Below, one piece after another: positions 26,420 to 35,648 of a stretch of 64,000 nucleotides of DNA (position 1 is its first letter; each line of letters starts with the position of its first letter). The stretch spans positions 62,001 through 126,000 of the forward strand of contig NZ_BDBE01000027.1 in NCBI RefSeq assembly GCF_001612825.1. Direction: 5' to 3'. The notes beneath the pieces are model-generated. The model was not told where the DNA came from. It was given only the letters and a program-made list of their open reading frames with translations, and searched no databases. The stretch comes from Nocardia caishijiensis NBRC 108228 (lineage in GTDB: Bacteria > Actinomycetota > Actinomycetes > Mycobacteriales > Mycobacteriaceae). Position numbers and translations under genes: made by a program.

Positions 26420-27793
26420 ATGGATGATCGCCGGGTGGATGTGGATTCGCTGGTTTCGGAGGTTTCCGAGGGGGCCGTGGTCGTCGACGCCGAGGTGATG
26501 GAGGGGTATCGGCACGATTGGGCTCGTGATCCCGAAGCGGGGACACCGGTCGCGGTGGTGCGGGCGCGCGGTACCGCCGATGTGTCGGCCACGCTGCGGT
26601 GGGCGCACGCGCGGGGTGTGCCGGTGGTGCCGCGCGGGGCGGGGTCGGGGTTGTCGGGTGGCGCGACGGCGGTGGACGGCGGGATCGTGCTGTCCACGGA
26701 GCTGATGCGCGGGATCAGCGTCGATCCGGTGACCCGGACGGCGGTGGTGCAGCCGGGCCTGCTCAACGCGGAGGTGAAGCGGGCCGTCGCGACGGAGGGG
26801 CTGTGGTACCCGCCGGACCCGTCGTCGTTCGAGATGTGCTCGATCGGCGGCAACGCGGCCACCAACGCGGGCGGACTGTGCTGCGTGAAATACGGTGTCA
26901 CCACCGATTACGTGCTCGGCATGGAGGTGGTGCTCGCCGACGGGACCGTGGTTCGCCTCGGCGGGCCACGACTCAAGGACTCGGCGGGGCTGTCGCTGAC
27001 CAAACTGTTCGTCGGCAGCGAGGGCACGCTCGGTGTCATCACCGAGCTGACGCTGCGCCTGCTGCCAGCCCAGCCGCCGCAGGCGACCGTGGTCGCCGGT
27101 TTCGCCACACTCACCGCCGCCACCGACGCGATCCTCGCGATCACCTCGGCGCTGCGGCCCGCGATGCTCGAGTTCATGGACACCGTCGCGATCAACGCCG
27201 TCGAGGACGAGATGCGGATGGGGCTGGACCGCACCGCCGCCGCGCTGCTCGTCGCCCGATCGGACGCACCGGGTGAGTTCGCGGCGCTGGAAGCGCGGAC
27301 GATCGTCGGTCTGTGCGAAAAGGCCGGGGCGACAGAGGTTTTCCACACCTCCGATGCGGCGGAAGGAGAAGCCTTCACCGCCGCGCGGCGGTTCGCGATT
27401 CCGGCGGTGGAACGCATCGGTCCGCTGCTGCTCGAGGATGTGGGCGTGCCGTTGCCCCGACTCGGTGAGCTCATCACCGGCGTCGCCGCCATCGGCGAAC
27501 GCAACGATGTGCTCGTGTCCGTGATCGCGCACGCGGGTGACGGCAACACCCATCCGCTGATCGTGCACGACCCAACCGATCCGGACAACACCGCCCGCGC
27601 CCACCGCGCCTTCGGCGAGATCATGGACCTGGCCATCACCCTCGGTGGCACCATCACCGGCGAACACGGGGTCGGCAGGCTCAAGAAGGCCTGGCTTCCC
27701 GACCAGGTCGGTCCGGAGGTGATGGCACTGACCCGCCGCATCAAGGACGCGCTCGACCCGACGGGCATCCTCAACCCCGGCGCGGTCCTGTAG
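26420..27793 (+). CDS. FAD-linked oxidase, GlcD / D-lactate dehydrogenase type
   Basis: A 457-residue flavoprotein that would oxidise a 2-hydroxy acid such as glycolate or D-lactate. The N-terminal FAD_binding_4 domain shows VVPRGAGSGLSGGA, MCSIGGNAATNAGG and LFVGSEGTLGVITELTLR. The C-terminal FAD-oxidase cap ends with HAGDGNTHPL and TGEHGVGRLKK, which hold the usual metal and catalytic histidines. ATG 26420 follows TAGCGT by five bases. The separate GlcE/GlcF partners are not next to it. The exact substrate is open. Confidence 0.88.
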   Translation: MDDRRVDVDSLVSEVSEGAVVVDAEVMEGYRHDWARDPEAGTPVAVVRARGTADVSATLRWAHARGVPVVPRGAGSGLSGGATAVDGGIVLSTELMRGISVDPVTRTAVVQPGLLNAEVKRAVATEGLWYPPDPSSFEMCSIGGNAATNAGGLCCVKYGVTTDYVLGMEVVLADGTVVRLGGPRLKDSAGLSLTKLFVGSEGTLGVITELTLRLLPAQPPQATVVAGFATLTAATDAILAITSALRPAMLEFMDTVAINAVEDEMRMGLDRTAAALLVARSDAPGEFAALEARTIVGLCEKAGATEVFHTSDAAEGEAFTAARRFAIPAVERIGPLLLEDVGVPLPRLGELITGVAAIGERNDVLVSVIAHAGDGNTHPLIVHDPTDPDNTARAHRAFGEIMDLAITLGGTITGEHGVGRLKKAWLPDQVGPEVMALTRRIKDALDPTGILNPGAVL

Positions 27794-27828
27794 GAACATC
27801 CGCCGACCGCGACGGGTTAGCATCCGGT

Positions 27829-28113
27829 ATGACCACCAGGCTCGAGCACAACGTCGCCGATACCCGCTACGAGATCTACCTCGACGACGTCCTCGCGGGA
27901 TACGCCGACTACGCCGAACGCGAGGACACCAAGGTCCGCGACTTCCACCACACCATGACCTTCCCCGAGTTCCGGGGCCGTGGAGTCGCCGCCGACGTCG
28001 TCAAATACGGTCTCGACGACGCGCGCGCCAACGGTTACCAGGTCGTGCCCACCTGCTGGTACGTGGAGAAGTACATCAGCGAGCACCCCGAATACGCCGA
28101 ACTGGTCCCCTGA
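27829..28113 (+). CDS. Small GNAT-type N-acetyltransferase (YjdJ-like)
   Basis: A 94-residue single-domain protein. TFPEFRGRGVAADVVKYGLDDARANGYQVVPTCWYV is the acetyl-CoA-binding segment (R/Q-x-x-G-x-G/A form), followed by YISEHPEYAELV, which is typical of the short YjdJ-type family. Acceptors of this family are not known. ATG 27829 is preceded by TAGCAT five bases away. Its TGA abuts the stop of the convergent lipoprotein gene (TGATCA), so the two mRNAs meet tail to tail with no spacer. Confidence 0.85.
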   Translation: MTTRLEHNVADTRYEIYLDDVLAGYADYAEREDTKVRDFHHTMTFPEFRGRGVAADVVKYGLDDARANGYQVVPTCWYVEKYISEHPEYAELVP

Positions 28114-28782
28114 TCACGCGGTCTCGCGGGCCAGCTGGTCCACCGCGATCTCGTAGACCCGCCGCAGCACCTCGAGCTCGGCGGTCTGACTCTGTTCCGA
28201 CATCGAAGACAGCATCACCAGCGCCGAGACCACGTACTTCCCCACCCTGGCGACCACGCGTTGCTGAGCGACCGGCGTCCGCACCGGCGGTGCGCCCTCG
28301 ATGCGCGTCTCCTGATTCCCGTTCGTGCGGATGACAACGGCTTCTGTCGCGACAGTCTTGGGTGCCTCCACCGTCGAGACCGCCATCTTCAACGTGCGGT
28401 CCCCCGTGCTCGCCTCGACGTTCGCGCAACGCCGCACCAGATCGGTCAAACCCGCGACCGCCGAGTCGGATTCGACGATCTGAACGAGGAACACCGCCGG
28501 GCTCGCCCCCGAGGCCACCGACTCCCGCGCACCCGCACCGACCGGATTCTCGATCAGCGGGCGACACACGTCGTCGGTGAACGTGAGCGGCAGGGCTGTC
28601 CCCGCGTCCTCGGCGGTGATACTGGCAGGCTTGCCCACCAGCGAATACCCGGCCGGATACTCGGCCAGCCGAGGCAACGACTTCAGCGCGACGATCCCCG
28701 GCGCCTCCTCGGCCGCGCACCCGACCACCACCGCCCCGACCCCCACCACCGCGGCCCACCGAGCCATTCGGTTGCGACGCAC
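28114..28782 (-). CDS. Probable lipoprotein, function unknown
   Basis: 222 residues from GTG 28782, which has GAGG 8 bases ahead; ATG 28812 is a poorer start. The N-terminus is basic (RRNRMAR), then hydrophobic, ending in a lipobox-like VVGC with Cys22. The mature part is soluble, with two more Cys (DDVCRPLIEN, RRCANVEAS) that could form a disulphide. It looks like the secreted sensor-like or DUF lipoproteins common in Nocardia, but I do not recognise a named family. Confidence 0.68.
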   Translation of the reverse strand: MRRNRMARWAAVVGVGAVVVGCAAEEAPGIVALKSLPRLAEYPAGYSLVGKPASITAEDAGTALPLTFTDDVCRPLIENPVGAGARESVASGASPAVFLVQIVESDSAVAGLTDLVRRCANVEASTGDRTLKMAVSTVEAPKTVATEAVVIRTNGNQETRIEGAPPVRTPVAQQRVVARVGKYVVSALVMLSSMSEQSQTAELEVLRRVYEIAVDQLARETA

Positions 28783-28929
28783 GCCATCACCTCGAGAATC
28801 ACCCGGCCGCATTCCCGGCCACTCGCGGGCTCACGCTAGTGAACCGCGCTCGCGGCGGAGGGCTCCCCGTCACGAGCTGTGCCGACTACCAAAAGACGCG
28901 CACATCCTTCGGGTCCCCGGAACACGAAA

Positions 28930-28954
28930 CCCCCGGCAGTAATCCTGCCGGGGG
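28930..28954 (-). terminator. Terminator of fadE25
   Basis: A perfect 10-bp stem, 28930-28939 pairing with 28945-28954, around a 5-base loop sits 15 bp after the acyl-CoA dehydrogenase stop and is followed by TTT on that strand. Confidence 0.85.
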
Positions 28955-28969
28955 CGTTCGAGGTCGGGA

Positions 28970-30127
28970 TCAGCGCAGGATCTGGCGGCTCATGACGAGG
29001 CGCTGGATCTGGTTGGTGCCCTCGTAGATCTGGGTGATCTTGGCGTCGCGCATCATGCGCTCGACCGGGAAGTCGGTGGTGTAACCGGCGCCGCCGAAAA
29101 GCTGGACGGCGTTGGTGGTGACCTCCATGGCCACATCCGAGGCGAAGCACTTGGCGGCGGCGGAGATGAAGCCGAGGTTCTTCTCGCCGCGCTCGGCGCG
29201 GGCCGCGGAGGTGTAGACCATGAGGCGAGCGGCCTCGACCTTCATCGCCATGTCGGCGAGCATGAACTGGGTGTTCTGGAAGTCGGCGATGGCCTTGCCG
29301 AACTGCTTGCGATCCTTGGTGTAGGCGATCGCGGCGTCCAGGGCGCCCTGGGCCAGGCCGACGGCCTGCGCGCCGATGGTCGGGCGGGTGTGGTCGAGAG
29401 TCTGCAGCGCGGTCTTGAAGCCGGTGCCGGGCTCGCCGATGATGCGGTCACCCGGGATGCGGCAGTTCTCGAAGTACAGCTCGGCGGTGGGCGAACCCTT
29501 GATGCCCAGCTTGTGCTCGAGCGGGCCGACGACGAAGCCCTCGTCGTCCTTGTGCACCATGAACGCGGAGATGCCGTTGGCACCCTTGTCGGCGTCGGTC
29601 ACCGCCATCACGGTGTACCACTCGGACTTGCCGCCGTTGGTGATCCAGCACTTGGAGCCGTTGAGGACCCAGTCGTCACCGTCGGCCTTGGCGCGGGTGC
29701 GCATGGAGGCGGCGTCGGAACCGGCCTCACGCTCGGACAGACAGTACGAGGCCATCTTGCCCTCGACCAGGTCGCCGAGGACCTTCTGCTTCAGCTCCTC
29801 GGAGCCGTTGAGGATCAGGCCCATGGTGCCAAGCTTGTTCACGGCCGGGATCAGCGAGGACGAACCGCAGACGCGGGCGACTTCCTCGATCACGATGCAG
29901 GTGGCGACCGAGTCGGCACCCTGGCCGCCGTAGGCCTCCGGCACGTGCACGGCGTTGAAGCCCGCGGCGTTGAGCGCGGTGAGCGCCTCCTCGGGGAACC
30001 GGGCGTTGCCGTCGACATCCTTGGCGTAGGGCGCGATCTCCTTCTCGGCCAGGCCGCGGATGGCCTGCCGCAGCTCGTCGTGGAAGTCCTCGAGCTTGAA
30101 CAGGTCGAAATCGGGGTTTCCAGCCAT
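28970..30127 (-). CDS. fadE25: Acyl-CoA dehydrogenase, FadE25-like
   Basis: A 385-residue flavoenzyme for the first step of fatty acyl-CoA beta-oxidation. It shows YCLSEREAGSDAASMRTRA, WVLNGSKCWITNGG, the FAD-side RKQFGKAIADFQ and GGAGYTTDFPVERMMRDAKITQIYEGTNQIQR; the last stretch carries the catalytic-base Glu of this family. ATG 30127 has AGGAG about 11 bases upstream; the open frame to 30259 is non-coding lead. Length and sequence match M. tuberculosis FadE25, and the genes to its right keep the same order as there. Confidence 0.92.
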   Translation of the reverse strand: MAGNPDFDLFKLEDFHDELRQAIRGLAEKEIAPYAKDVDGNARFPEEALTALNAAGFNAVHVPEAYGGQGADSVATCIVIEEVARVCGSSSLIPAVNKLGTMGLILNGSEELKQKVLGDLVEGKMASYCLSEREAGSDAASMRTRAKADGDDWVLNGSKCWITNGGKSEWYTVMAVTDADKGANGISAFMVHKDDEGFVVGPLEHKLGIKGSPTAELYFENCRIPGDRIIGEPGTGFKTALQTLDHTRPTIGAQAVGLAQGALDAAIAYTKDRKQFGKAIADFQNTQFMLADMAMKVEAARLMVYTSAARAERGEKNLGFISAAAKCFASDVAMEVTTNAVQLFGGAGYTTDFPVERMMRDAKITQIYEGTNQIQRLVMSRQILR

Positions 30128-30297
30128 CGAAGGCACACTCCTGGTTCTGGTGGTGTTCGCTGCGCCTCGCACAGCGGGCTTACGTCGGCACGCAGTGCCA
30201 ATCCACAGAGGATTATACGCGCGGCACTCCATCGCTACATGGGGATATGGGTGTGGCACCGAGTGTCACGAATGTGTGATGTTGCGAGCCCGTCGGC

Positions 30298-30957
30298 TCA
30301 CAGGTTACCGAGGCGGGCGGTGAGCCGGTCGGCCAGCTCGCGCGGCGGCATGTCGCGCGGGAACACCGCGACCACCAGCTCCTCCCCCTCGGCCGCCGCG
30401 CGCCTGCCCCGGGGAATCAACGCGAGCTCGGTGCGCAGGTCGGTCACCGCGGCCCCCGGCTCGCCACGCACCATCCGGCGCAACAGGTAGTTGTGGGTGG
30501 CGGTCACGGCGGCGGTGAACTGCACCCGCGCCAGATCCGGCGTCTCCGGTAGCCGTTCGCGCAGGAACTCGGTGAACAACCGCTCGTACCGGAACACCGT
30601 GACGATCTCGCGCTCCCGCAACGCGGGCACCCGCCGCACCACCTGATACCGCCGCCCCGCGATGTCGCGCCACTGCGTGAACCGCTCGAACACCCCGATC
30701 ACGGCCTCGCACACGGCATCCCACGGATCACCCGTCGCCTGAGCCAGGAACTCCTGCGCCGACACCAACTGGAATTCGTGATCGGCGAAGATCACGTCCT
30801 CCTTCGACCGGAACTGCCGAAAGAACGTCCGCCGGGAAATCCCCGCAGCCACCGCGATCTCGTCGACCGTCGTCGCCTCGTACCCCCGCTCGGCGAACAA
30901 CCGCAACGCCTGATCAACCACCGTCAGCCGAAACTGCGCCGCATCATCCTGTGCCAC
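30298..30957 (-). CDS. TetR-family transcriptional regulator
   Basis: About 219 residues. The N-terminal helix-turn-helix reads ALRLFAERGYEATTVDEIAVAAGISRRTFFRQFRSKEDV, a standard TetR DNA-binding domain; the C-terminal ligand domain is not assignable. GTG 30957 lies 8 bases after a TACGGT -10-like site; a TTG at 30966 is the longer choice. It lies upstream of fadE25 in the same direction with a 170-bp gap, so it may control fatty-acid genes, but no operator is evident. Confidence 0.85.
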   Translation of the reverse strand: MAQDDAAQFRLTVVDQALRLFAERGYEATTVDEIAVAAGISRRTFFRQFRSKEDVIFADHEFQLVSAQEFLAQATGDPWDAVCEAVIGVFERFTQWRDIAGRRYQVVRRVPALREREIVTVFRYERLFTEFLRERLPETPDLARVQFTAAVTATHNYLLRRMVRGEPGAAVTDLRTELALIPRGRRAAAEGEELVVAVFPRDMPPRELADRLTARLGNL

Positions 30958-31022
30958 GGACGTCAACCGTAGTCACCGCCCCGCAGTCACCTCACACGAC
31001 ACCGACAGACGTCCGCCGGAAC

Positions 31023-31904
31023 TCACTCCCCGAACAAGTCGGCGACCGAGGACACGTCCAGCGCCCGGCGCAACCAGGTTGCCAACTGTGCCTCGTCCTG
31101 ACAGCTACGTATGCGATCCGCGGCCGCATCGGTGACAACCACGCCCCTGTGCCGCAGCACCATGAGCACATCTTCGGCGCGCCCCATGGCGAGGCCCTCA
31201 GCCCGCCCTTGCGCCCTGAGCTTCTGCGCGGATTCGGAGCGGAAGAACGAGAGATCGGTGGCCATGTAGTTCCTCCAGGTCTCGGCGGCTGCGGTGTGTG
31301 AGATGCCCTGCTCGATCAACTCGACGTAGAACTCGGTCGTCTCGTTGCCACCCATTCGGCGGATTCCTGCGACGATCGCTTCCAGTATCGCACCGATATC
31401 CGCTTCGCGGGCATGGGTAACAGCCGACAGTGCCGCCAAAGGGAGGTCTTGGACCACGAGGGCGGGGTCGATAACGGCAGGAACGTTGTGCGGGCCGAGT
31501 ACCAGCGGGTACAGGGTGATCGTGGTCCAGAATGTGTGACCGATTTTCATCGGGGTGCTCGCCCACCGCGCCGTGACGTGGTCATGGCAGATGACCACGA
31601 GAACGACGGGAAGATTGTACTTGTTGCGGAGAAAGGTCACGTAATACGACCACGAATCGGGCCGCGAATCATCCGGCGCCGACTGCGCTTCTATCACCAT
31701 CAGGAATCTGTCGTTGACAGTGGTGATGTCGAGAACCGTGTCGGCCCGCCGCTCGACCGGTGCCGTTTCGGTGAGGTCGACGGAAAGCTGTTCCACTGCT
31801 ATCGGTTTGGCGAACGGCAAGTTCAGCACGGTGAACGCGTGGGCGATCGCCGCGGCGTCGTGCTGGAAGATTCGATGCATCGCTTCGTGCGATGAGGTCA
31901 CCAT
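31023..31904 (-). CDS. Rpn-like PD-(D/E)XK nuclease-fold protein
   Basis: 293 residues. The N-terminal half has RADTVLDI followed by RFLMVIEAQSAPD, i.e. D...ExQ, the catalytic pattern of Rpn/transposase_31-type nucleases. The C-terminal part has SAQKLRAQGRAEGLAMGRAEDVLMVLRHRG, the QGRAEG-like tail typical of these proteins. Relatives promote RecA-independent recombination or act on DNA ends; many are orphan genes in actinobacteria. TACCTT lies 7 bases before ATG 31904, so the message may be leaderless. No transposon ends are visible around it. Confidence 0.72.
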   Translation of the reverse strand: MVTSSHEAMHRIFQHDAAAIAHAFTVLNLPFAKPIAVEQLSVDLTETAPVERRADTVLDITTVNDRFLMVIEAQSAPDDSRPDSWSYYVTFLRNKYNLPVVLVVICHDHVTARWASTPMKIGHTFWTTITLYPLVLGPHNVPAVIDPALVVQDLPLAALSAVTHAREADIGAILEAIVAGIRRMGGNETTEFYVELIEQGISHTAAAETWRNYMATDLSFFRSESAQKLRAQGRAEGLAMGRAEDVLMVLRHRGVVVTDAAADRIRSCQDEAQLATWLRRALDVSSVADLFGE

Positions 31905-31931
31905 GAGCGAGAAGGTACGCGCGGTCGAACA

Positions 31932-32552
31932 TCAGTACGAAAAGTGCGGTGATTCGCGGGAATTCGGCGATTCGGGCAGCGGCCTCGGTGTCGGTCGATT
32001 GGTGAGGGCGCGAACCAGTTTCGTCATGCCGTCGACAACTACGTCGGCATCGCCGCCGGTGGCGAGACGACGGAGTTGGAGGCCGATGAGGGTGGCTACC
32101 GCCAGGGCCGCCATCGACTCGGCGTCGTCGACGGCGAGGGCGTGGAGGACCGTGGTGGCCAGGCGGTCGTATGTGGCGAAGAATTCGGCGGTTGCCTCGT
32201 GCTGCTCGGTGTATCGCGCGGCTTGGACGAAGAGTTCGAACCAGGCGAGGTGGTCGCCACCGAAACCGGTGCCCGAGACCACGTCGCCGAGCAGCTCGGC
32301 GACCTGCCCGAGGTCGGAGGTGCTGGCGGCGGCGTGGTCGGCGAGCTGGGTGAACTTCACCGTTTCGTCGGCGACGAAGGCCGCCATTCCCGCTTGGACG
32401 AGGTCGCGCTGGGTGGCGAAGTGGTAGGTGAGGGTGCCGAGCGACACCCCGGCCTCGGCGGCGATCCGCCGGTTGGTGACCGCGGCCGCGCCGTCGGCGC
32501 CCATGATTCGCACGACCGCGGCGATGATCTGTTCGCGCGTCGATCCCGGCAT
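31932..32552 (-). CDS. TetR-family regulator divergent from alpha/beta hydrolase
   Basis: 206 residues from ATG 32552, which has GAGAAG ahead. The N-terminal HTH is REQIIAAVVRIMGADGAAAVTNRRIAAEAGVSLGTLTYHFATQRDL. The C-terminal domain has no clear ligand hint. The open frame continues to 32702 across the operator and into the divergent gene, and that part is not coding. A 20-bp palindrome at 32600-32619 lies in the gap to the hydrolase gene, so it probably represses both itself and the hydrolase. Confidence 0.88.
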   Translation of the reverse strand: MPGSTREQIIAAVVRIMGADGAAAVTNRRIAAEAGVSLGTLTYHFATQRDLVQAGMAAFVADETVKFTQLADHAAASTSDLGQVAELLGDVVSGTGFGGDHLAWFELFVQAARYTEQHEATAEFFATYDRLATTVLHALAVDDAESMAALAVATLIGLQLRRLATGGDADVVVDGMTKLVRALTNRPTPRPLPESPNSRESPHFSY

Positions 32553-32599
32553 GACTTCTCGCTTCCCGCGCGGCTCTCCTCGCGCTATGGTGAATTCGT

Positions 32600-32619
32600 T
32601 CGTTCGTTCGAACGAACGA
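32600..32619. promoter_or_regulatory. Palindromic operator for the divergent TetR regulator
   Basis: TCGTTCGTTCGAACGAACGA is a perfect 20-bp palindrome in the 88-bp gap between the TetR start and the hydrolase start. Outer CTAT (32585-32588) and ATAG (32619-32622) add a further inverted pair. Confidence 0.7.
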
Positions 32620-32640
32620 TAGCAAGGATCGGAGCCCGCG

Positions 32641-33642
32641 ATGGCCACACACGACCGCCCCTTCCACCAAGGCCCCTTCGACGACCTGCCCGCCCATCCC
32701 AACCGACCGCACGCCTTTCTCGACCTGCCCGCGAAGGAACTGTCGATGCGTTCGACCAGGTACGGCCGACAGCGGATTCGTTACCGCGACACCGGTACCG
32801 GGCCGCCGCTACTACTCGTGCACGGTTTGATGACCACCTCGTACTCGTGGCGGTACGTCATGGCGAGGCTCGGTGAGCATTTCCGTGTGGTCGCGGTCGA
32901 CCTGCCTGGATGCGGAAACAGCGAAGCACCACCCGACGCCACCTTTCGGGGCGCGGAGATCGGGGAATGGCTGGCGGAATTCCAGCGTGCACTCGGTATC
33001 GAAGGCTGTGCGGCGGTGGGCAATTCGATGGGCGGACTTCCGCTGCTCCATCGCGTACTCGAGGACCCGACGGCTTTCGAGAAGGTGGCGATCCTGCATT
33101 CGCCGCTACTGCCGGAATTCAAACACCGCGCCCTTGCTGTCGTGTTGGCCTTGCCCGGCGTCCGATCAGGGCTCGCCGCCTATGTGCGACGCCAGCCTTA
33201 CCGCTGGGCCCACCACCGCACGCATTATTTCGACGAGACGGTGAAATCCCTCGAAGAGGCAGGCGAATACGGCTCCCCGTTGGCGACTTCGGCCGGCTCA
33301 CGGGCCTTCGTCAGCCACCTGCGCGACGGCCTCCACCCCCGCGACCTCACCGCTCTCGCCCGCAGGCTCGCGGCCCTCGACGAGTTCCCGGTACCCCTGC
33401 TCGCCGTCTACGGCACCGAACCGGACCCGATCGTGCCCCCACAGGTCGCCGTCACCTTCGCCCGACACCTACCGACCGCCCGAATGGTCCGGATCGACCG
33501 GGCATCCCACTTCGTCCACGTCGACCGCCCCGACACCGTCGCCGACACGATCATCGAATTCCTTTGTGCCGAGCAAGGGTCCGCCGACAACCCATGCCAT
33601 CGCCCGTTACAGCGCGATGGGAGCCCGGACAACAGGACGTGA
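32641..33642 (+). CDS. Alpha/beta-fold hydrolase
   Basis: 333 residues. It has the oxyanion motif LLVHGLMTTSYSW, the nucleophile elbow AVGNSMGG (Ser), an acid in VYGTEPDPIVPP and the catalytic His in RIDRASHFVHVDRP. The first 40 residues, before the core, look like an unstructured leader. GGAG lies 7 bases before ATG 32641. Esterase, epoxide hydrolase and haloalkane dehalogenase relatives all share these motifs, so the substrate is open. The adjacent TetR gene and operator suggest induction by a small molecule. Confidence 0.85.
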   Translation: MATHDRPFHQGPFDDLPAHPNRPHAFLDLPAKELSMRSTRYGRQRIRYRDTGTGPPLLLVHGLMTTSYSWRYVMARLGEHFRVVAVDLPGCGNSEAPPDATFRGAEIGEWLAEFQRALGIEGCAAVGNSMGGLPLLHRVLEDPTAFEKVAILHSPLLPEFKHRALAVVLALPGVRSGLAAYVRRQPYRWAHHRTHYFDETVKSLEEAGEYGSPLATSAGSRAFVSHLRDGLHPRDLTALARRLAALDEFPVPLLAVYGTEPDPIVPPQVAVTFARHLPTARMVRIDRASHFVHVDRPDTVADTIIEFLCAEQGSADNPCHRPLQRDGSPDNRT

Positions 33643-33739
33643 ACTCGGCTGAACCGGACGGCTCACCTGTATTGCACGTGTCGCCGGCCGAGGCAGGCTC
33701 GTTTCGGAACCGGTCGGCGGAAGGAGCCGATTTCGCCTT

Positions 33740-34246
33740 TCAGCCCAGGAGTTTGGTGCGCAAGGCTTCGTCCTTGGCGAGGACCATTTTTTCGAGGCCC
33801 GCTTGGAATTGCTCCATGCGGGTGCGCAGGGGTTCGTCGGTGGTGGCGAGGATGCGGACGGCGAGGAGGCCCGCGTTGCGGGCGCCGCCGATGGAGACGG
33901 TGGCTACGGGGACGCCTGCGGGCATCTGGACGATGGACAGGAGGGAGTCCATGCCGTCGAGGTATTTCAGGGGGACGGGAACGCCGATGACGGGCAGCGG
34001 GGTGGCGGAGGCGACCATGCCGGGGAGGTGGGCGGCGCCGCCGGCGCCCGCGATGATCACCTTCAGGCCGCGGCCCGCGGCGTCGCGGGCGTAGTCGAGC
34101 ATGCGCTGGGGGGTGCGGTGGGCGGAGACGACGCCGACCTCGAAGCGGATACCGAACTCGGCGAGGGCCTCGGCGGCGGCTTCCATGGTCGGCCAGTCGG
34201 AGTCGCTGCCCATGATCAGGCCGACCTGGGGTCCGGTGGTGCTCAT
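33740..34246 (-). CDS. purE: N5-carboxyaminoimidazole ribonucleotide mutase PurE
   Basis: 168 residues. It moves the carboxyl group of N5-CAIR to give CAIR in purine synthesis, following PurK. The sequence shows [33 protein letters not shown] with the catalytic His, and [25 protein letters not shown], all class I PurE hallmarks. ATG 34246 has AAAGGA ahead. It follows purK on the same strand after a 139-bp gap with no terminator seen, so the two are likely cotranscribed. Confidence 0.95.
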   Translation of the reverse strand: MSTTGPQVGLIMGSDSDWPTMEAAAEALAEFGIRFEVGVVSAHRTPQRMLDYARDAAGRGLKVIIAGAGGAAHLPGMVASATPLPVIGVPVPLKYLDGMDSLLSIVQMPAGVPVATVSIGGARNAGLLAVRILATTDEPLRTRMEQFQAGLEKMVLAKDEALRTKLLG

Positions 34247-34385
34247 CTGAGATTCCTTTCGGCGGAGGTGCGGTGCGCGGGGTTGTCGTTCAGGTGAGGT
34301 TCACACACCGACACCGAAAGCCGGTGCCCGCGTGTCGATCTCGGACCGAGCGCACGCCGGGATACAGCCTGCGCAAGTCGGCGGT

Positions 34386-35609
34386 TCACTCGCCGTGCGG
34401 GTCCCAGCCGTCGGTCCAGACCGCGTGCGACATCCAGTGCGCGGCGCGTTCGGCCTGCTCACGAACCTCGGCCACGTCGTCGCCGAGGATATTGATGTGC
34501 CCGATCTTGCGGTCGGGCCGCTCGCCCTTGCCGTACAGGTGCACCTTGGCCTCGGGCAGGCGGGCGAACAGGTGGTGCAGGCGCTCGTCCATCGGCATCC
34601 GAGGCGCTTCGGGTGCGCCGAGAATGTTCGCCATAACCGTTACGGGCGCCAACGGGGTCGTTTCACCGAGCGGATAGTCGAGTACCGCGCGCAGATGCTG
34701 CTCGAACTGCCCGGTGCGCGCACCGTCCATCCCCCAGTGCCCGGAATTGTGCGGGCGCATCGCGAGCTCGTTCACCAGCAGTTCGCCGTCGTGCGTTTCG
34801 AACAGTTCCACGGCCATCACACCCACCACACCGAGCCCGGCCGCCAGCTCCAACGCCATCGTCTCCGCGCGGGCGCCGGTGTCCTCCGGCAGATCGGGGG
34901 CGGGCGCGATGACTACCGCGCACTGACCGTTGCGCTGCACGGTCTCCACGACCGGCCAGGTGGCCGCCTGCCCGAACGGCGAACGGGCGACCATCGCCGA
35001 CAGCTCACGCTTCAGATCGACCTTGGCCTCGGCGAGCAGCTGCACACCGTGCGCGAGCTGATCGGTGACCAGGGCCGTCGCCTCCTCGGCGGAACCGGGC
35101 ATCCACACCCCGCGCCCGTCGTACCCACCGCGCACGGCCTTGAGCACGAACGGCCAGCCGTGCTCGTCACCGAAGGCGACCGCGTCGGCGGGCGCGGTGA
35201 CCTCGACGAACGCGGGCACCGGCAGACCGAGCGCGGACAGCTTGGTCCGCATCGCCAGCTTGTCCTGGGCGAAGATCAGTGCCTGCGGCGGCGGCGCCAC
35301 ATTCACGCCCTCGGCGACGAGCACGTCGAGGTGCTCGGTCGGCACGTGCTCGTGGTCGAAGGTGAGCGCGTGCGAGCCCTTGGCCGCCGTACGCAGCGCC
35401 GACAGGTCGTCGTGGCTGCCGAGCACGACATCGGGACTCACCTGGGCGGCCGGGTCGCCGGGGTTCTCGGCGAGCACCCGCAGACGCTGGCCGAGGGCGA
35501 TCGCGGCCTGGTGCGTCATGCGCGCGAGCTGGCCCCCACCGACCATCGTGACGGTGGGCATGGCAGACGGATCGAACGAACGTGCAGTCACGTCGTGCAA
35601 TGTTGTCAT
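34386..35609 (-). CDS. purK: N5-carboxyaminoimidazole ribonucleotide synthase PurK
   Basis: 407 residues. An ATP-grasp enzyme that makes N5-CAIR from AIR, bicarbonate and ATP. PTVTMVGGGQLARMTHQAA is the N-terminal nucleotide/AIR site, FVLKAVRGGYDGRGVW the ATP-grasp lysine region, and ELFETHDGELLVNELAMRPHNSGHW the metal site. ATG 35609 includes 16 residues ahead of the core; an internal Met (residue 17) is a possible start. It is divergent from the GtrA gene with only 39 bp between start codons, so the two promoters overlap. Confidence 0.94.
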   Translation of the reverse strand: MTTLHDVTARSFDPSAMPTVTMVGGGQLARMTHQAAIALGQRLRVLAENPGDPAAQVSPDVVLGSHDDLSALRTAAKGSHALTFDHEHVPTEHLDVLVAEGVNVAPPPQALIFAQDKLAMRTKLSALGLPVPAFVEVTAPADAVAFGDEHGWPFVLKAVRGGYDGRGVWMPGSAEEATALVTDQLAHGVQLLAEAKVDLKRELSAMVARSPFGQAATWPVVETVQRNGQCAVVIAPAPDLPEDTGARAETMALELAAGLGVVGVMAVELFETHDGELLVNELAMRPHNSGHWGMDGARTGQFEQHLRAVLDYPLGETTPLAPVTVMANILGAPEAPRMPMDERLHHLFARLPEAKVHLYGKGERPDRKIGHINILGDDVAEVREQAERAAHWMSHAVWTDGWDPHGE

Positions 35610-35634
35610 GTCGAATGCGAATCTTTGCTACCGG

Positions 35635-35640
35635 TACACT
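35635..35640 (+). promoter_or_regulatory. -10 element, leaderless start of GtrA gene 2
   Basis: TACACT lies 8 bases before GTG 35649 and no ribosome site is present. The same TACACTCG string precedes accD5 at the same distance. Confidence 0.5.
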
Positions 35641-35648
35641 CGGAACTC

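Noticed and set aside
34332..35648. Open frame continuing upstream of the GtrA gene across purK
   Set aside because: The extension is antisense to purK. The GtrA family begins near GTG 35649, which also has a fitting -10 element.
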